From Silicimonas sp. (lineage in GTDB: Bacteria; Pseudomonadota; Alphaproteobacteria; Rhodobacterales; Rhodobacteraceae), in assembly GCA_022824315.1 (NCBI GenBank), contig JAJEAC010000068.1:1-43068 (forward strand): a stretch of 43,068 nt of DNA. Reading direction: 5' to 3'. Both the position numbers and the translations under genes were made by a program. Positions 8,601 through 16,483 of the stretch are shown piece after piece. The first letter of the stretch is position 1; each line of letters opens with the position of its first letter. Under the pieces are notes generated by a model, which was given only the letters and a program-made list of their open reading frames with translations, had not been told where the DNA came from and made no database searches.

Positions 8601-9108
8601 CGCGGACGCGTTCGTCCACCTCCAGGACCTGCCCGAGACCGATCTGCTTCTGGCCGCCGACTATGCGACGCATGAGGCCGGGTTCGCGGCGGCCAAGGCG
8701 GTGACCGGCGGACGGGAGGCCGCGCTCTTTCATCTGGACAACACCGACCCCGCACGTCCGCGCGCGCGGACGCTGACGGAAGAGGTCGCGCGGGTCGTGC
8801 ATGCCCGGGCCGTGCAGCCGGGATGGCTGGCGGGAATGAAGCGTCACGGATTCCAGGGAGCCGCCGAGATTGCGGCGACGCTCGATCACATGGCCGCGTT
8901 CGCGAACCTCGCGAACGTCGTCGATTCGCACCTGTTCGACGCCTACTACGATGCCACCCTGGGCGATGCTTCCATCACCGAATTCATGCAGGCGGCAAAT
9001 CCCGAGGCATTGCGTGCCATGCGCAAGCGCTTCGATGCGCTGTACAGGGCGGGATTGTGGTGCACCCGGCGGAACTCGATCCGGGTCGGCCTGGAGGCGG
9101 CGGAGTGA
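5683..9108 (+). CDS. cobN: Cobaltochelatase large subunit CobN
   Basis: A 1141-residue large subunit of the ATP-dependent aerobic cobaltochelatase, which inserts Co(II) into hydrogenobyrinate a,c-diamide together with CobS and CobT (not in this window). Family motifs include PSLRLANLAALRHPVSVDTY near the N-terminus, RGRVIVALQPERG, and the core VHVGAHGTLEWLPGKSVALS around residues 558-577. ATG 5683 has GGAG nine bases upstream and gives the usual CobN N-terminus (MHVIF); upstream in-frame codons overlap cobW. Odd feature: residues 182-222 contain five cysteines (C182, C204, C214, C218, C222) in a stretch before FYRAYLAAADTAPI where I recall only a short linker in other CobN proteins. The stop overlaps cobG by GTGA. 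Confidence 0.95.
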   Translation: MHVIFRESHGLEETETPTDLEQAPADLVVLSFSDSDLQAFAAGWHRARARGTPLPSLRLANLAALRHPVSVDTYVERTLADAKAVLIRVIGGMPYWDYGLAQVRALAESRGMTLAVLPGDGRPDARLEAISTVPHATLERLDALVGEGGAVAGQAALAQLALAAGLYAGPVDGIRKIPAWGCWTPEHGARGGAARSAEGLAPDCASARPSMQECGASCGAECLDGPQSPLVAIVFYRAYLAAADTAPIEHLIQALRDRGHSALGLFVPSLKEPAAARWLRDRIVSLSPAAIVNATAFSGKGADGRSPLDAVGVPVFQVALATSTRIAWADAARGLSPADLAMHVVLPEVDGRVFAGVASFKEPGDLDADLQARLVAHRPDAGRIAAIADRVAAWVALAAKPRNDVSLAIVLSTYPGKTWRMAHAVGLDAFASVEAIMDDLHAEGYATESGERLETALARDSISWSVAEYKVALSEVPDRLGADLEAAWGQPEDDAAVRDGAFHFRAVRRGRVIVALQPERGKAAMRDEEYHDLSRVPRHDYVAFYLWLRKVACIDALVHVGAHGTLEWLPGKSVALSDQCWPEALVGPLPVLYPFIVNDPGEAAQAKRRIGAVTLGHVPPPAGQSEMPGNLTRLEALLDEFSNADGLDPSRRDRLQDDIQIEARATGLETALGLGRTDGAAEAITRIDRFVCDVKDSQFGDGLHVWGRETAWEGRVPATNDQTSAHQPGRPDIAASAAAERRALLDALAGRRIEAGPAGSPYRGRTDVLPTGRNLFATDPRAVPTRSAHAQGIRLARELVRRHLQEQGDYPRGLVVDLWGSATMRTAGEEFAMALHLLGVRPTWDEGSERVSGIEVLPIAELEWPRLDVTLRVSGLFRDVFPTLSALYAQAIRALSAREEAADWNPFAGTNPGSRVYGPEPGRFGLGMDRLQDELTDDARRDAGAAWLAASAWAMDGDCAIEDPGGLAAQVAGADAFVHLQDLPETDLLLAADYATHEAGFAAAKAVTGGREAALFHLDNTDPARPRARTLTEEVARVVHARAVQPGWLAGMKRHGFQGAAEIAATLDHMAAFANLANVVDSHLFDAYYDATLGDASITEFMQAANPEALRAMRKRFDALYRAGLWCTRRNSIRVGLEAAE

Positions 9109-10232
9109 ACGTGCCCGGCATCCGGGGCTGGTGCCCGACCGCGCATCGTCCGATGATGTCGGGTGACGGCCTACTGGTGCGAATGCGGCCCAGATCCGGG
9201 CGAATGACGGCAGACAAGGTGCACGCCGTGGCTGATCTCGCGCGCCGCCTCGGAAACGGCCTGATCGACCTCACCTCCCGTGCCGGACTTCAAATCAGGG
9301 GCGTCACGCATGATGCGCATCCCGAACTGCTGCGCGCGCTCGTAGCCGAGGCGCTCGTTGACGCGGACCCGGGCATCGAGGCGCGCCGAAACATCGTCGT
9401 GACGCCGTTCTGGAACTCCGGCGACCTGACGGACCGATTGGAGCGCGTGCTCGCACTGCGGTTGGCAGACCTGCCGCAATTGCCGCCGAAGACAGGGTTT
9501 GCAATCGATACAGGGGCGGCACCGGTCCTGCAGGACGTCTCGGCGGATTTCCGGTTCGAACGCGACGGGGAAGGGGGGCTGCTGCTGCGCGCCGACGGCG
9601 CGGAGCGCGGGTGGAGCATCGACGAGGCCGGCGCGTTCGATGCGCTGAACGAGATGGCAACCTGGTTCGCGGACACCGGTGGCATGGAAAGCGGGCGAGT
9701 GAAGCGGCATGTCTCGAAAGTGGCCCTGCCCGGAAACTGGCAGATTGCCGTGCCTGCCGATGGCGGACAACTGCGTGCGCCGGGACGCACGAAGGAAGGC
9801 GTGGTTGTCGGCGTGCCCTTCGGTGCGATGTCGGCGGATGCTCTTGTCGGGCTGCTTGCGGAAGCCGATCCCGCGTTCGTGCAGGTCATGCCCCGAAGAT
9901 GCCTTTACCTGGAGACGGCGAGGCCCGTGACGCATCCGGCCTTCATTCACGACCCGTCGGAGTCCCTGCTTGATGTTGCCGCCTGCTCGGGCGCGCCTCG
10001 GTGCACGCAGGCGACCGTGCCGACAAGATCGGTCGCACGGCGGCTGACGGGGCGCTGCGCCGGGACGCTGCATGTTTCGGGCTGTGCCAAGGGGTGCGCG
10101 AGATCCGGGTCCTCGGACGTTACGCTGGTCGGGCGAGACGGGACATTCGATCTTGTCAGGAGCGGTTCGGTCGGCGACACCCCGGACCAGACCGGCGTGC
10201 CCGAGGCCGGTCTTCTGGAGCTGTTCCCCTGA
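9105..10232 (+). CDS. cobG: Precorrin-3B synthase CobG
   Basis: A 375-residue sulfite/nitrite-reductase-fold enzyme. CobG is the oxygen-dependent monooxygenase converting precorrin-3A to precorrin-3B and is diagnostic of the aerobic pathway. N-terminal half: ferredoxin-like repeat (GWCPTAHRPMMSGDGLLVR, LTSRAGLQIRGV). The [4Fe-4S] ligands fit the family pattern: C294-x5-C300 (CSGAPRC) and C327-x3-C331 (SGCAKGC). Only one nitrite/sulfite-reductase siroheme-type module is present, as is usual in CobG. GTG 9105 is chosen because GGAGG (9093-9097) is seven bases upstream and its GTGA overlaps the cobN stop; GTG 9111 is an alternative two codons in. The stop overlaps the cobH start by one base (TGATG). 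Confidence 0.93.
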   Translation: MNVPGIRGWCPTAHRPMMSGDGLLVRMRPRSGRMTADKVHAVADLARRLGNGLIDLTSRAGLQIRGVTHDAHPELLRALVAEALVDADPGIEARRNIVVTPFWNSGDLTDRLERVLALRLADLPQLPPKTGFAIDTGAAPVLQDVSADFRFERDGEGGLLLRADGAERGWSIDEAGAFDALNEMATWFADTGGMESGRVKRHVSKVALPGNWQIAVPADGGQLRAPGRTKEGVVVGVPFGAMSADALVGLLAEADPAFVQVMPRRCLYLETARPVTHPAFIHDPSESLLDVAACSGAPRCTQATVPTRSVARRLTGRCAGTLHVSGCAKGCARSGSSDVTLVGRDGTFDLVRSGSVGDTPDQTGVPEAGLLELFP

Positions 10233-10861
10233 TGCCCTACGCTTACGAAAAAGACGGTGCCACGATTTATGCCCGGTCCTTCGCGACCATACGGGCCGAG
10301 GCCGACCTTGCCCGTTTTGACGCGGGTGAAGAGCAGGTCGCGGTTCGGATGATCCATGCATCGGGAATGGTGGAACTCGCGGGGTTCCTGCGGTTTTCCC
10401 GGGGCTTCGTGAACCGGGCGCGTGAGGCGCTGGAATCGGGAGCGCCGATATTCTGCGACGCCAGGATGGTCAGTGAAGGCGTGACGCGCGCGCGGCTTCC
10501 TGCATCCAACGAGGTGGTCTGCACGCTTCAGGACCCCTCGGTTCCAAGACTTGCGGCCGAGATGGGCAACACGCGATCGGCCGCCGCGCTGGAACTTTGG
10601 CGGCCCAGGCTGGACGGTGCGCTCGTGGCGATCGGAAACGCCCCCACGGCACTCTTTCACCTGCTGAACATGCTGGAGGATCCAGGCTGCCCCCGACCCG
10701 CGGCGATCATCGGTTGCCCGGTTGGCTTCGTTGGGGCCGCGGAATCGAAGGCCGCCCTTTGGAGAGATCAACCGGTGCCCTGCTGCATCGTCGAAGGACG
10801 TCTGGGCGGAAGCGCCGTCACCGTGGCGGCCATAAACGCGATCGCGAGTTCGGCGGAATGA
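10232..10861 (+). CDS. cobH: Precorrin-8X methylmutase CobH
   Basis: A 209-residue CobH/CbiC protein that moves the C11 methyl group to C12, turning precorrin-8X into hydrogenobyrinate. The active-site histidine is visible in RMIHASGMVEL (H42). Other family hallmarks are IFCDARMVSEGVTR, IGNAPTALFHLL and the C-terminal IIGCPVGFVGAAESK loop. The length is normal. The ATG overlaps the cobG stop by one base, and its own TGA is inside the cobI start (ATGA), consistent with translational coupling through the operon. Confidence 0.95.
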   Translation: MPYAYEKDGATIYARSFATIRAEADLARFDAGEEQVAVRMIHASGMVELAGFLRFSRGFVNRAREALESGAPIFCDARMVSEGVTRARLPASNEVVCTLQDPSVPRLAAEMGNTRSAAALELWRPRLDGALVAIGNAPTALFHLLNMLEDPGCPRPAAIIGCPVGFVGAAESKAALWRDQPVPCCIVEGRLGGSAVTVAAINAIASSAE

Positions 10862-11586
10862 CCGGAACGGTCTATGGCGTCGGCCTGGGGCCAGGTAACC
10901 CAGATCTCATGAGCGCGAAGGCAATCAAGCTGCTGGCACGCGCCCGCCATGTGGCGTTCTTTCGGAAGAGGGGTCGGGAAGGGCGCGCGCGGACGCTGGC
11001 CGGCAACCTGGTTCCGGCAAACGCAGCCGAATTTGCAATGGAGTATCCCCTGACGACGGAAGTTCCCCTGGACGATCCGCGGTACAACCGGACCCTGGCG
11101 GAGTTCTACGACGGCTGCACCGCGCACCTTGCCGCCATTGCCGATGGCGGCGAGGACGTTGTCGTTCTCTGCGAAGGCGATCCATTCCTGTACGGCTCCT
11201 TCATGCACCTGCATGGGCGTTTGACCGCCCGGGTGCCGGTCGAGGTCGTCCCGGGCATACCTGGCATGGCGGCCGCCTGGGCAGCGAGCGGCATGCCGAT
11301 CGCCTGGGGTGATGATGTCCTGACCGTGCTGATGGGAACGCTCGACGAGGATGTCCTGGTGAGGCACATGGAAGCCGCCGATGCACTGGTCGTGATGAAG
11401 GTGGGCCGAAATCTGCCCAGGGTGCGGACCGCGCTTGAACGGGCCGGACGCGCACAGGATGCCTGGATGATCGAGTGCGCCGCGATGGCGGAACAAGCGG
11501 TCATTCGGCTTGCCGATGTGCCGGCGGGCCATGTGCCTCCGTATTTCACGATTGTCCTGGTGCACGGACAGGGGCGGCGGCCGTGA
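10858..11586 (+). CDS. cobI: Precorrin-2 C20-methyltransferase CobI
   Basis: A 242-residue SAM-dependent tetrapyrrole methyltransferase. It methylates C20 of precorrin-2 to give precorrin-3A. Motifs: N-terminal GVGLGPGNPDLMSAKAIKLL, the CEGDPFLYGSFMHL active-site/SAM loop, and VEVVPGIPGMAAAWA. The YPLTTEVPLDDPRYNR segment is typical of the CobI/CbiL subgroup rather than CobA or CobM. The start shares ATGA with the cobH stop and the end shares GTGA with the cobJ start. Length is as expected. Confidence 0.94.
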   Translation: MTGTVYGVGLGPGNPDLMSAKAIKLLARARHVAFFRKRGREGRARTLAGNLVPANAAEFAMEYPLTTEVPLDDPRYNRTLAEFYDGCTAHLAAIADGGEDVVVLCEGDPFLYGSFMHLHGRLTARVPVEVVPGIPGMAAAWAASGMPIAWGDDVLTVLMGTLDEDVLVRHMEAADALVVMKVGRNLPRVRTALERAGRAQDAWMIECAAMAEQAVIRLADVPAGHVPPYFTIVLVHGQGRRP

Positions 11587-12338
11587 GCGGGTGGGTTGCG
11601 GTTGCGGGCCTTGGGCCGGGAAGTGACGCCCTGATCACGCCCGAGGTCCGTACGGCGCTGGCAGACGCGACCGACGTCGTCGGATATTCCCGGTACGTAG
11701 ACAGGATTCCGAAGCGCGAGGGGCTCTGCCGGCATGCGTCCGAGAACAGGGTGGAGGCCGAACGGTCGCGCCATGCGATGGAACTGGCCGCAGAGGGCCG
11801 CCGGGTGATCGTGGTTTCGTCGGGCGATCCGGGCGTGTTCGCGATGGCGTCTGCAATGTGCGAGGCGATCGAGGCCGGGCCGGGAACCTGGCGGGAACTG
11901 GATGTCCGCGTTCTGCCCGGCATCACGGCAATGCTCGCCGCTTCGGCGCGGGTGGGCGCTCCGCTCGGCCATGATTTCTGCGCCGTCAACCTCTCTGACA
12001 ACCTCAAGCCATGGTCCCTGATCGAGAAGAGGCTGCGGCTCGTTGTTGAGGGCGATTTCGCGTGCGCCCTCTACAATCCACGGTCCAAGGCTCGGCCTGA
12101 CGGGTTCGCCCGCGTCCTGGCACTGCTGCGTGAGCTCTGCGAACCCGAGCGCCTTGTCATCTTTGCCCGTGCCGTGACGACATCGGACGAGACTGTCAGG
12201 ACCGTGCCGCTGAACGAAGCGAAACCGGACATGGCGGACATGCAGACCGTCGTGATCCTGGGATCGAGTCGCACCCGCAGGATCGAGCGGAACGGCATGG
12301 CGCCACTCGTCTACACTCCACGATCGGTGACGGAATGA
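11583..12338 (+). CDS. cobJ: Precorrin-3B C17-methyltransferase CobJ
   Basis: A 251-residue member of the tetrapyrrole methylase family that methylates C17 and promotes ring contraction of precorrin-3B to precorrin-4. Evidence: AVAGLGPGSDALITPEV at the N-terminus, DVVGYSRYVDRIP, SSGDPGVFAMA, and the CobJ-specific GHDFCAVNLSDNLKPW and ALYNPRSKARP segments. GTG 11583 overlaps the cobI stop (GTGA). The last 28 bases overlap the 3' end of the oppositely oriented cobK, so the two genes converge. Confidence 0.94.
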   Translation: MSGWVAVAGLGPGSDALITPEVRTALADATDVVGYSRYVDRIPKREGLCRHASENRVEAERSRHAMELAAEGRRVIVVSSGDPGVFAMASAMCEAIEAGPGTWRELDVRVLPGITAMLAASARVGAPLGHDFCAVNLSDNLKPWSLIEKRLRLVVEGDFACALYNPRSKARPDGFARVLALLRELCEPERLVIFARAVTTSDETVRTVPLNEAKPDMADMQTVVILGSSRTRRIERNGMAPLVYTPRSVTE

Positions 12339-13066
12339 GAAATCCAGTCCAGGACCTCTTCGACGGTGCCGACTTCGTGTCGCCGCGACGGTTCGGGCCG
12401 GTCGATCATGAGCACCGGCAAGCCGAGCCCCCGGGCGGCATCGATCTTGGCGCGGGCGCCTTCGCCGCCGGCGTTCCTGGAAACGAGAAGGTCGATCCGG
12501 TGCGTTTCCAGAAGGGCGCGCTCAGCCGCTTCGGCAAACGGCCCTCGATCGATGATGATGTCGTGCCGTGGCAACGCGGGGCGCGTGTTCGGGGCGTCGA
12601 CGAACCGCAAGAGATAGTGATGCTGCGGGACGGTCTCGAAGACAGAGATTTCCGTTCGCCCAATGGCAAGGAAAATCCGCATGGGCGTACCGTCAAGCGA
12701 TCTGGCCGCTCCGGCCACGTCCGGCACCCGGGTCCATCGATCACCTGGGCCGGGCGTCCACGGCGGCCGTGCAAGCGCGATCAGGGGTACGTCGGCGGTT
12801 GCGCAGGCCGCGACCGCGTTCCGGCTTATCTGCGCAGCGTACGGGTTGGTGGCGTCAATCAGATGCGTGACGGAATGGTGCTTGAGATAGTCGATCAAGC
12901 CCGCTGCGCCGCCGAATCCGCCGGTTCGGGTCGGCAGTGGCTGTGCGATGGGTTGGGCTACGCGACCAGCATAGGAGAACGTGGCGCGCAGCCCCATGGC
13001 GGCGATGCGCGCGGCAAGGGCGCTCGCCTCGGCGGAGCCGCCCAGGATCAGGAGATTTGGCGTCAT
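12311..13066 (-). CDS. cobK: Precorrin-6A reductase CobK
   Basis: A 251-residue NAD(P)H-dependent reductase of the CobK/CbiJ family that reduces precorrin-6A to precorrin-6B. It starts LLILGGSAEASALAARI, then has GGFGGAAGLIDYL, the conserved THLIDATNPYAAQISRNA block, and DLLVSRNAGGEGARAKIDAA near the C-terminus. It is the only cob gene on the minus strand here. Its ATG (first base 13066) interleaves with the cobL ATG at 13065 in a CATG palindrome, and its 3' end overlaps cobJ by 28 bases. It must therefore use a promoter inside cobL and is antisense to the cobJ-cobL transcript. A longer in-frame upstream start exists but lies in cobL coding sequence and lacks family residues. Confidence 0.93.
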   Translation of the reverse strand: MTPNLLILGGSAEASALAARIAAMGLRATFSYAGRVAQPIAQPLPTRTGGFGGAAGLIDYLKHHSVTHLIDATNPYAAQISRNAVAACATADVPLIALARPPWTPGPGDRWTRVPDVAGAARSLDGTPMRIFLAIGRTEISVFETVPQHHYLLRFVDAPNTRPALPRHDIIIDRGPFAEAAERALLETHRIDLLVSRNAGGEGARAKIDAARGLGLPVLMIDRPEPSRRHEVGTVEEVLDWISHSVTDRGV

Positions 13067-14264
13067 GTCTGACGTTCGCTGGCTGACGATCATCGGTCTT
13101 GGAGAAGATGGACCGGACGGTCTGTCGCCTGCAAGCCTTGATGCCTTGCGTGCGGCAGACGTGATCATGGGATCCGAACGGCACCTGTCCCTGGTGAAGT
13201 GCGGCAGCGGCCAACGAGTCACGTGGCCGGTCCCGTTCGAGGACGGATTGCCCGTGCTGGACGGCCTTCGCGGTCGCAACGTGGCCGTGCTTGCCTCCGG
13301 GGATCCCTTCTGGTTCGGGGCCGGAAGCGTCATTGCCCGACGCTTTGCCCCGGGAGAGTGGCGCGCGATTCCCGGTGCATCCGTGTTTTCGCTGGCGGCC
13401 GCGCGATTGGGCTGGCCCCTGGAACGGGTGACCTGCCTTGGACTTCACGCCGCCCCGTTCGCCCGCCTGAGGCCGCATCTTGCAACGGGGCAGCTCGCGA
13501 TCGCAACCGTTCGTGACGGTGCGGCGGTCGGCGAACTGGCCGCATATCTCGATTTTCTCGGCTTTGGCAAATCACGCATGCATGTCCTCGAAGCGCTTGG
13601 AGGCCCACGCGAACGGTGCCGTGACGTCTCCGCAGGCACCTATGCACTTGATGACGTGACCCATCCGGTCGCCGTGGCGGTTGAGGTGGCGGGATCGAAC
13701 GTGAGCCTGTCGGCCGCCAGCGGGCAACCTGATGATGTCTTCGAAAGCGACGGGCAGATGACCAAGCGGCCTGTCCGTGCGATCACGCTGTCCGCGCTTG
13801 CGCCACGGCCCGGGGAACGGCTCTGGGACATCGGTTCGGGTTCGGGCTCGGTCGCGATCGAGTGGCTGATGGCACATGCCTCGACCCAGGCTGCCGCCAT
13901 AGAGATGCGGGCTGACCGTGCTGCGCGGATCCGGAAAAATGCCAATGCGCTTGGCCAGGACCGACTCTTGGTGGTCGAGGGCAAGGTTCCTGAATCGCTC
14001 AGCGGCCTTGACGCTCCGAATGCCGTGTTCATCGGCGGTGGTCTCGACCGGAATCTCCTTGACTGGATCTCGGGCAACCTTGCCCCCGGAACGCGAGTCG
14101 TGGCGAACGCCGTGACGCTTGAGACGAGCGCGCTTCTGACCGAAGCGCAGGCCGAATTCGGAGGTACGCTGACCAAGGTCGAACTGGCCGAAGCCGCTCC
14201 CGTCGGGCGGTTTCGTGGCTGGAGGGCGTCCTATCCTGTTGTACAGTTGAGCGTGGTTCTATGA
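13065..14264 (+). CDS. cobL: Precorrin-6B C5,15-methyltransferase (decarboxylating) CobL
   Basis: A 399-residue fusion of a CbiE-type and a CbiT-type methyltransferase. It methylates C5 and C15 of precorrin-6B and decarboxylates the C12 acetate to give precorrin-8X. The N-terminal half has LTIIGLGEDGPDGLSPASL, ASGDPFWFGAGS and IPGASVFSLAAARLGW. The C-terminal half has the Rossmann SAM motif LWDIGSGSGSVAIEW (from residue 253) and FIGGGLDRNLLDW. The ATG at 13065 overlaps the divergent cobK start. The stop (TGA 14262-14264) is inside the start of a 26-codon Cys-rich frame. Confidence 0.95.
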   Translation: MSDVRWLTIIGLGEDGPDGLSPASLDALRAADVIMGSERHLSLVKCGSGQRVTWPVPFEDGLPVLDGLRGRNVAVLASGDPFWFGAGSVIARRFAPGEWRAIPGASVFSLAAARLGWPLERVTCLGLHAAPFARLRPHLATGQLAIATVRDGAAVGELAAYLDFLGFGKSRMHVLEALGGPRERCRDVSAGTYALDDVTHPVAVAVEVAGSNVSLSAASGQPDDVFESDGQMTKRPVRAITLSALAPRPGERLWDIGSGSGSVAIEWLMAHASTQAAAIEMRADRAARIRKNANALGQDRLLVVEGKVPESLSGLDAPNAVFIGGGLDRNLLDWISGNLAPGTRVVANAVTLETSALLTEAQAEFGGTLTKVELAEAAPVGRFRGWRASYPVVQLSVVL

Positions 14265-14341
14265 ACACGGTTTGCATTCAAGAGCGAGGCGTGCCAGCGG
14301 AATGTGGCTGCAATGGTGCTGGCAAGTGCAAGCTCTTCTGA
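14261..14341 (+). CDS. Possible 26-residue cysteine-rich microprotein coupled to cobL
   Basis: A 27-codon frame whose ATG (14261) overlaps the cobL stop in the same ATGA arrangement used between most genes of this operon. It encodes a soluble peptide with cysteines at positions 5, 15, 17 and 23, the core being ECGCNGAGKCKL near the C-terminus. The C-x-C-x5-C spacing could hold a metal or a disulfide. I do not recognise a family. It may be a true small protein, the leftover of a longer gene, or chance. The ~435 bases after it carry no convincing gene. Confidence 0.35.
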   Translation: MNTVCIQERGVPAECGCNGAGKCKLF

Positions 14342-14776
14342 AATCGCGGTTGAATGACCGTTTTGCCAAGTCACGGCGAGCAGGCACTCTCCACGAGGAA
14401 GGGGAGGCGCATGGCATGAACGTCCAAGCCGGTCAGGAAGGCAGGTCGCACCCGAGCGTGACGTTCCGGGGTGTGCTGGACGCTCCGCCCCACATGGTGG
14501 CCGACGTGCTCGGCGGCAGGCTTCGTGCCCAGCACAGGCCTGCCATGAGGCACGTGCGGGCCAAGTTCATGTCTCGGATGCGGTTAGGTAGACCTTGAGG
14601 CCTTCTGGAAGTTTGGTCTAGATGACGCGGGAGGTTCTTGCAGGCGTGAGCCCCAAAGATGCAAGCTGGCCAAAGTAGAAAAAAGTGGACTGGGTGACCG
14701 CATTGCAATCGGCCCTGAACCAAATTTCAAGGACCTGCTTGAGTGTGCATGCCCGGTTCCAGATGGTTGAAAATTC
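14342..14776. other. Intergenic stretch inside the cob operon with no convincing gene
   Basis: About 435 bases separate the Cys-rich micro-ORF from the HEAT-repeat gene, a striking gap in an otherwise overlapping operon. Frames of 60-108 codons exist (plus 14272-14598, minus 14433-14723) but show no domain and no ribosome site. The composition is locally less GC-rich near 14670-14780. It may contain a promoter for the HEAT-cobM pair or be the scar of a lost gene; neither can be shown here. Confidence 0.4.
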
Positions 14777-15598
14777 ATGAAAAATCCCCGTCATGATCAA
14801 GTGGCTTGGCAGCCGGATCTGTTTGGAGAACGGATCTCGACGGGGAACTCGCGCGAGTGCCAAATGCACACGGCCAATGTAGCGGAACTGGACGACCTGG
14901 AAATCCTGGCACGGATTCCTGCGACGAAATTGTCCGAAGTTGAGGCATTGTGCGAACAGGTCATGGATCGCGGATTCGGTGACGATGCCGTTCCCGCCCT
15001 CGAAGCCCTTTGGCGACGGTTCTTCGGATTCGGTGTCGACGGGCCAATGCGGGAGCAACGCTGTGCCCTCATCACGCTGGCGAAGATCGGAACCGAGATG
15101 TCTCGGCAAGCGCTCGTCAGGATCGTTGACGCTCCGGACCTGTTCGACGCACTTCTGCCGCTGGCCCTTGAATGCGCGACGAAGGCGCATCTCGCGCTGC
15201 CTGCGCAGAGCATCACGCGTTGGCTGGAAGACACTCGGCCGGAGGTGCGAGAACTTTCGTTCATGCTTGCCAGGAACTGCAGCTCGCCGGTGCCAAGACA
15301 TGTCCTGGAGGCAGGTCTCTCGGATTCCGAAGCATCGGTTCGTCGAGCCTGTCTTTTGACAATGGGGCGCTTCGGGCATGATCGAGCGAAATCGGGGTTG
15401 CTGGCGGAACTTGAGAGAAATCCATCCAGCGAAATCGTGACAGCACTGGCAGGCATTCTTGATGACGACATCATCACGCGCCTCGGCCGATGTGCCATGA
15501 AGCACGAGCGCCTGAGAGAACAGATCATCGAGGAACTCGAGAGCAGCGCCGAACCAAGGGCGTTCAAGCTTGTCAACAGGCTCAAGGGCCTGCAATGA
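14777..15598 (+). CDS. HEAT-repeat protein in the cobalamin operon
   Basis: A 273-residue predicted alpha-helical protein. From about residue 80 onward it contains serial helix pairs of HEAT type ([60 protein letters not shown]). The first 50 residues are less ordered and include QPDLFGE, a short motif I associate loosely with similar alphaproteobacterial HEAT proteins. HEAT proteins usually act as binding scaffolds, and some relatives are bilin or phycobilin lyases, so a role with a tetrapyrrole is imaginable but unproven. Its TGA overlaps the cobM ATG (ATGA at 15595), strong evidence of co-translation with cobM. The start is uncertain: ATG 14777 has no clear ribosome site, and ATG 14864 is an alternative. 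Confidence 0.75.
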   Translation: MKNPRHDQVAWQPDLFGERISTGNSRECQMHTANVAELDDLEILARIPATKLSEVEALCEQVMDRGFGDDAVPALEALWRRFFGFGVDGPMREQRCALITLAKIGTEMSRQALVRIVDAPDLFDALLPLALECATKAHLALPAQSITRWLEDTRPEVRELSFMLARNCSSPVPRHVLEAGLSDSEASVRRACLLTMGRFGHDRAKSGLLAELERNPSSEIVTALAGILDDDIITRLGRCAMKHERLREQIIEELESSAEPRAFKLVNRLKGLQ

Positions 15599-16386
15599 CG
15601 GTGCATTTCATCGGAGCCGGGCCTGGAGCCGCTGACCTGATCACGCTGCGTGGTCGTGACATTGTCGCCTCATGTCCGGTATGCATCTACGCAGGCTCGC
15701 TCGTGCCGGAGGAGATCCTGTCGCATTGCCCTGAAGGTGCGAGGATCGTGAACTCCGCGCCCCTTGATCTCGATGCGATCATCGCCGAATGTCGTGCCGC
15801 ACATGAAGCCGGACAGGATGTGGCGCGCCTTCATTCCGGCGACCCTTCCGTCTGGTCCGCCATGGGCGAGCAGATGGAGAGGCTCCGGGAGGAGGGAATC
15901 CCTGTCTCTGTCACCCCTGGCGTGCCGGCATTCGCGGCAGCTGCGGCCGCGCTTGGGGTTGAGCTGACATTGCCGGGCGTCGCTCAGTCAGTCGTCCTGA
16001 CACGCACTTCCGGGCGAGCATCCGCCATGCCCGAGCGCGAGACGCTCGCGGGATTTGCGGCCACGGGCGCAACGCTTGCCATCCACCTGTCGATTCATCG
16101 CCTGTCGGACGTCGTGGCCGAACTGCTGCCTCACTACGGCGCGGGCTGTCCCGTGACCGTGGTCTTTCGGGCGAGCTGGCCCGACGAGAGAATCATCTGC
16201 GGCACGCTCGCGAGCATCGTGGGGGAAATGGATGGGGACATTACCCGGACCGCACTGATTCTGGTCGGCAAGGCATTGAGCGGCGAGTCCGGGTGGCGGA
16301 GCGCGCTGTACTCGCCTGACTACGATCGGCGCTACAGGCCCCGCGTTGCGACCAATGCCCAGTCAGACTCGATTGAGCCTGACTAG
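15595..16386 (+). CDS. cobM: Precorrin-4 C11-methyltransferase CobM
   Basis: A 263-residue SAM-dependent methylase that methylates C11 of precorrin-4 to give precorrin-5. It has [18 protein letters not shown], the CobM-typical [32 protein letters not shown] and [16 protein letters not shown]. The [14 protein letters not shown] stretch also fits the CobM/CbiF subgroup. The ATG overlaps the HEAT-protein stop. The gene faces an antisense lipoprotein gene whose end lies about 100 bases downstream, so this appears to be the last gene of the first cob transcript. Confidence 0.94.
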   Translation: MTVHFIGAGPGAADLITLRGRDIVASCPVCIYAGSLVPEEILSHCPEGARIVNSAPLDLDAIIAECRAAHEAGQDVARLHSGDPSVWSAMGEQMERLREEGIPVSVTPGVPAFAAAAAALGVELTLPGVAQSVVLTRTSGRASAMPERETLAGFAATGATLAIHLSIHRLSDVVAELLPHYGAGCPVTVVFRASWPDERIICGTLASIVGEMDGDITRTALILVGKALSGESGWRSALYSPDYDRRYRPRVATNAQSDSIEPD

Positions 16387-16483
16387 ACTCGAAAAGTTCC
16401 GCTCGAACTCACGGGCACCGGGATAGCCGACCGGGTGCTGGCCCATTGTCGCCGATGCCGGTCCGCTCGCGGATGTCCCAATT

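Noticed and set aside
6541..8931. A 796-codon open frame on the minus strand opposite cobN
   Set aside because: It mirrors the codon structure of cobN, a known artefact of GC-rich genes; no domain or ribosome site is seen.
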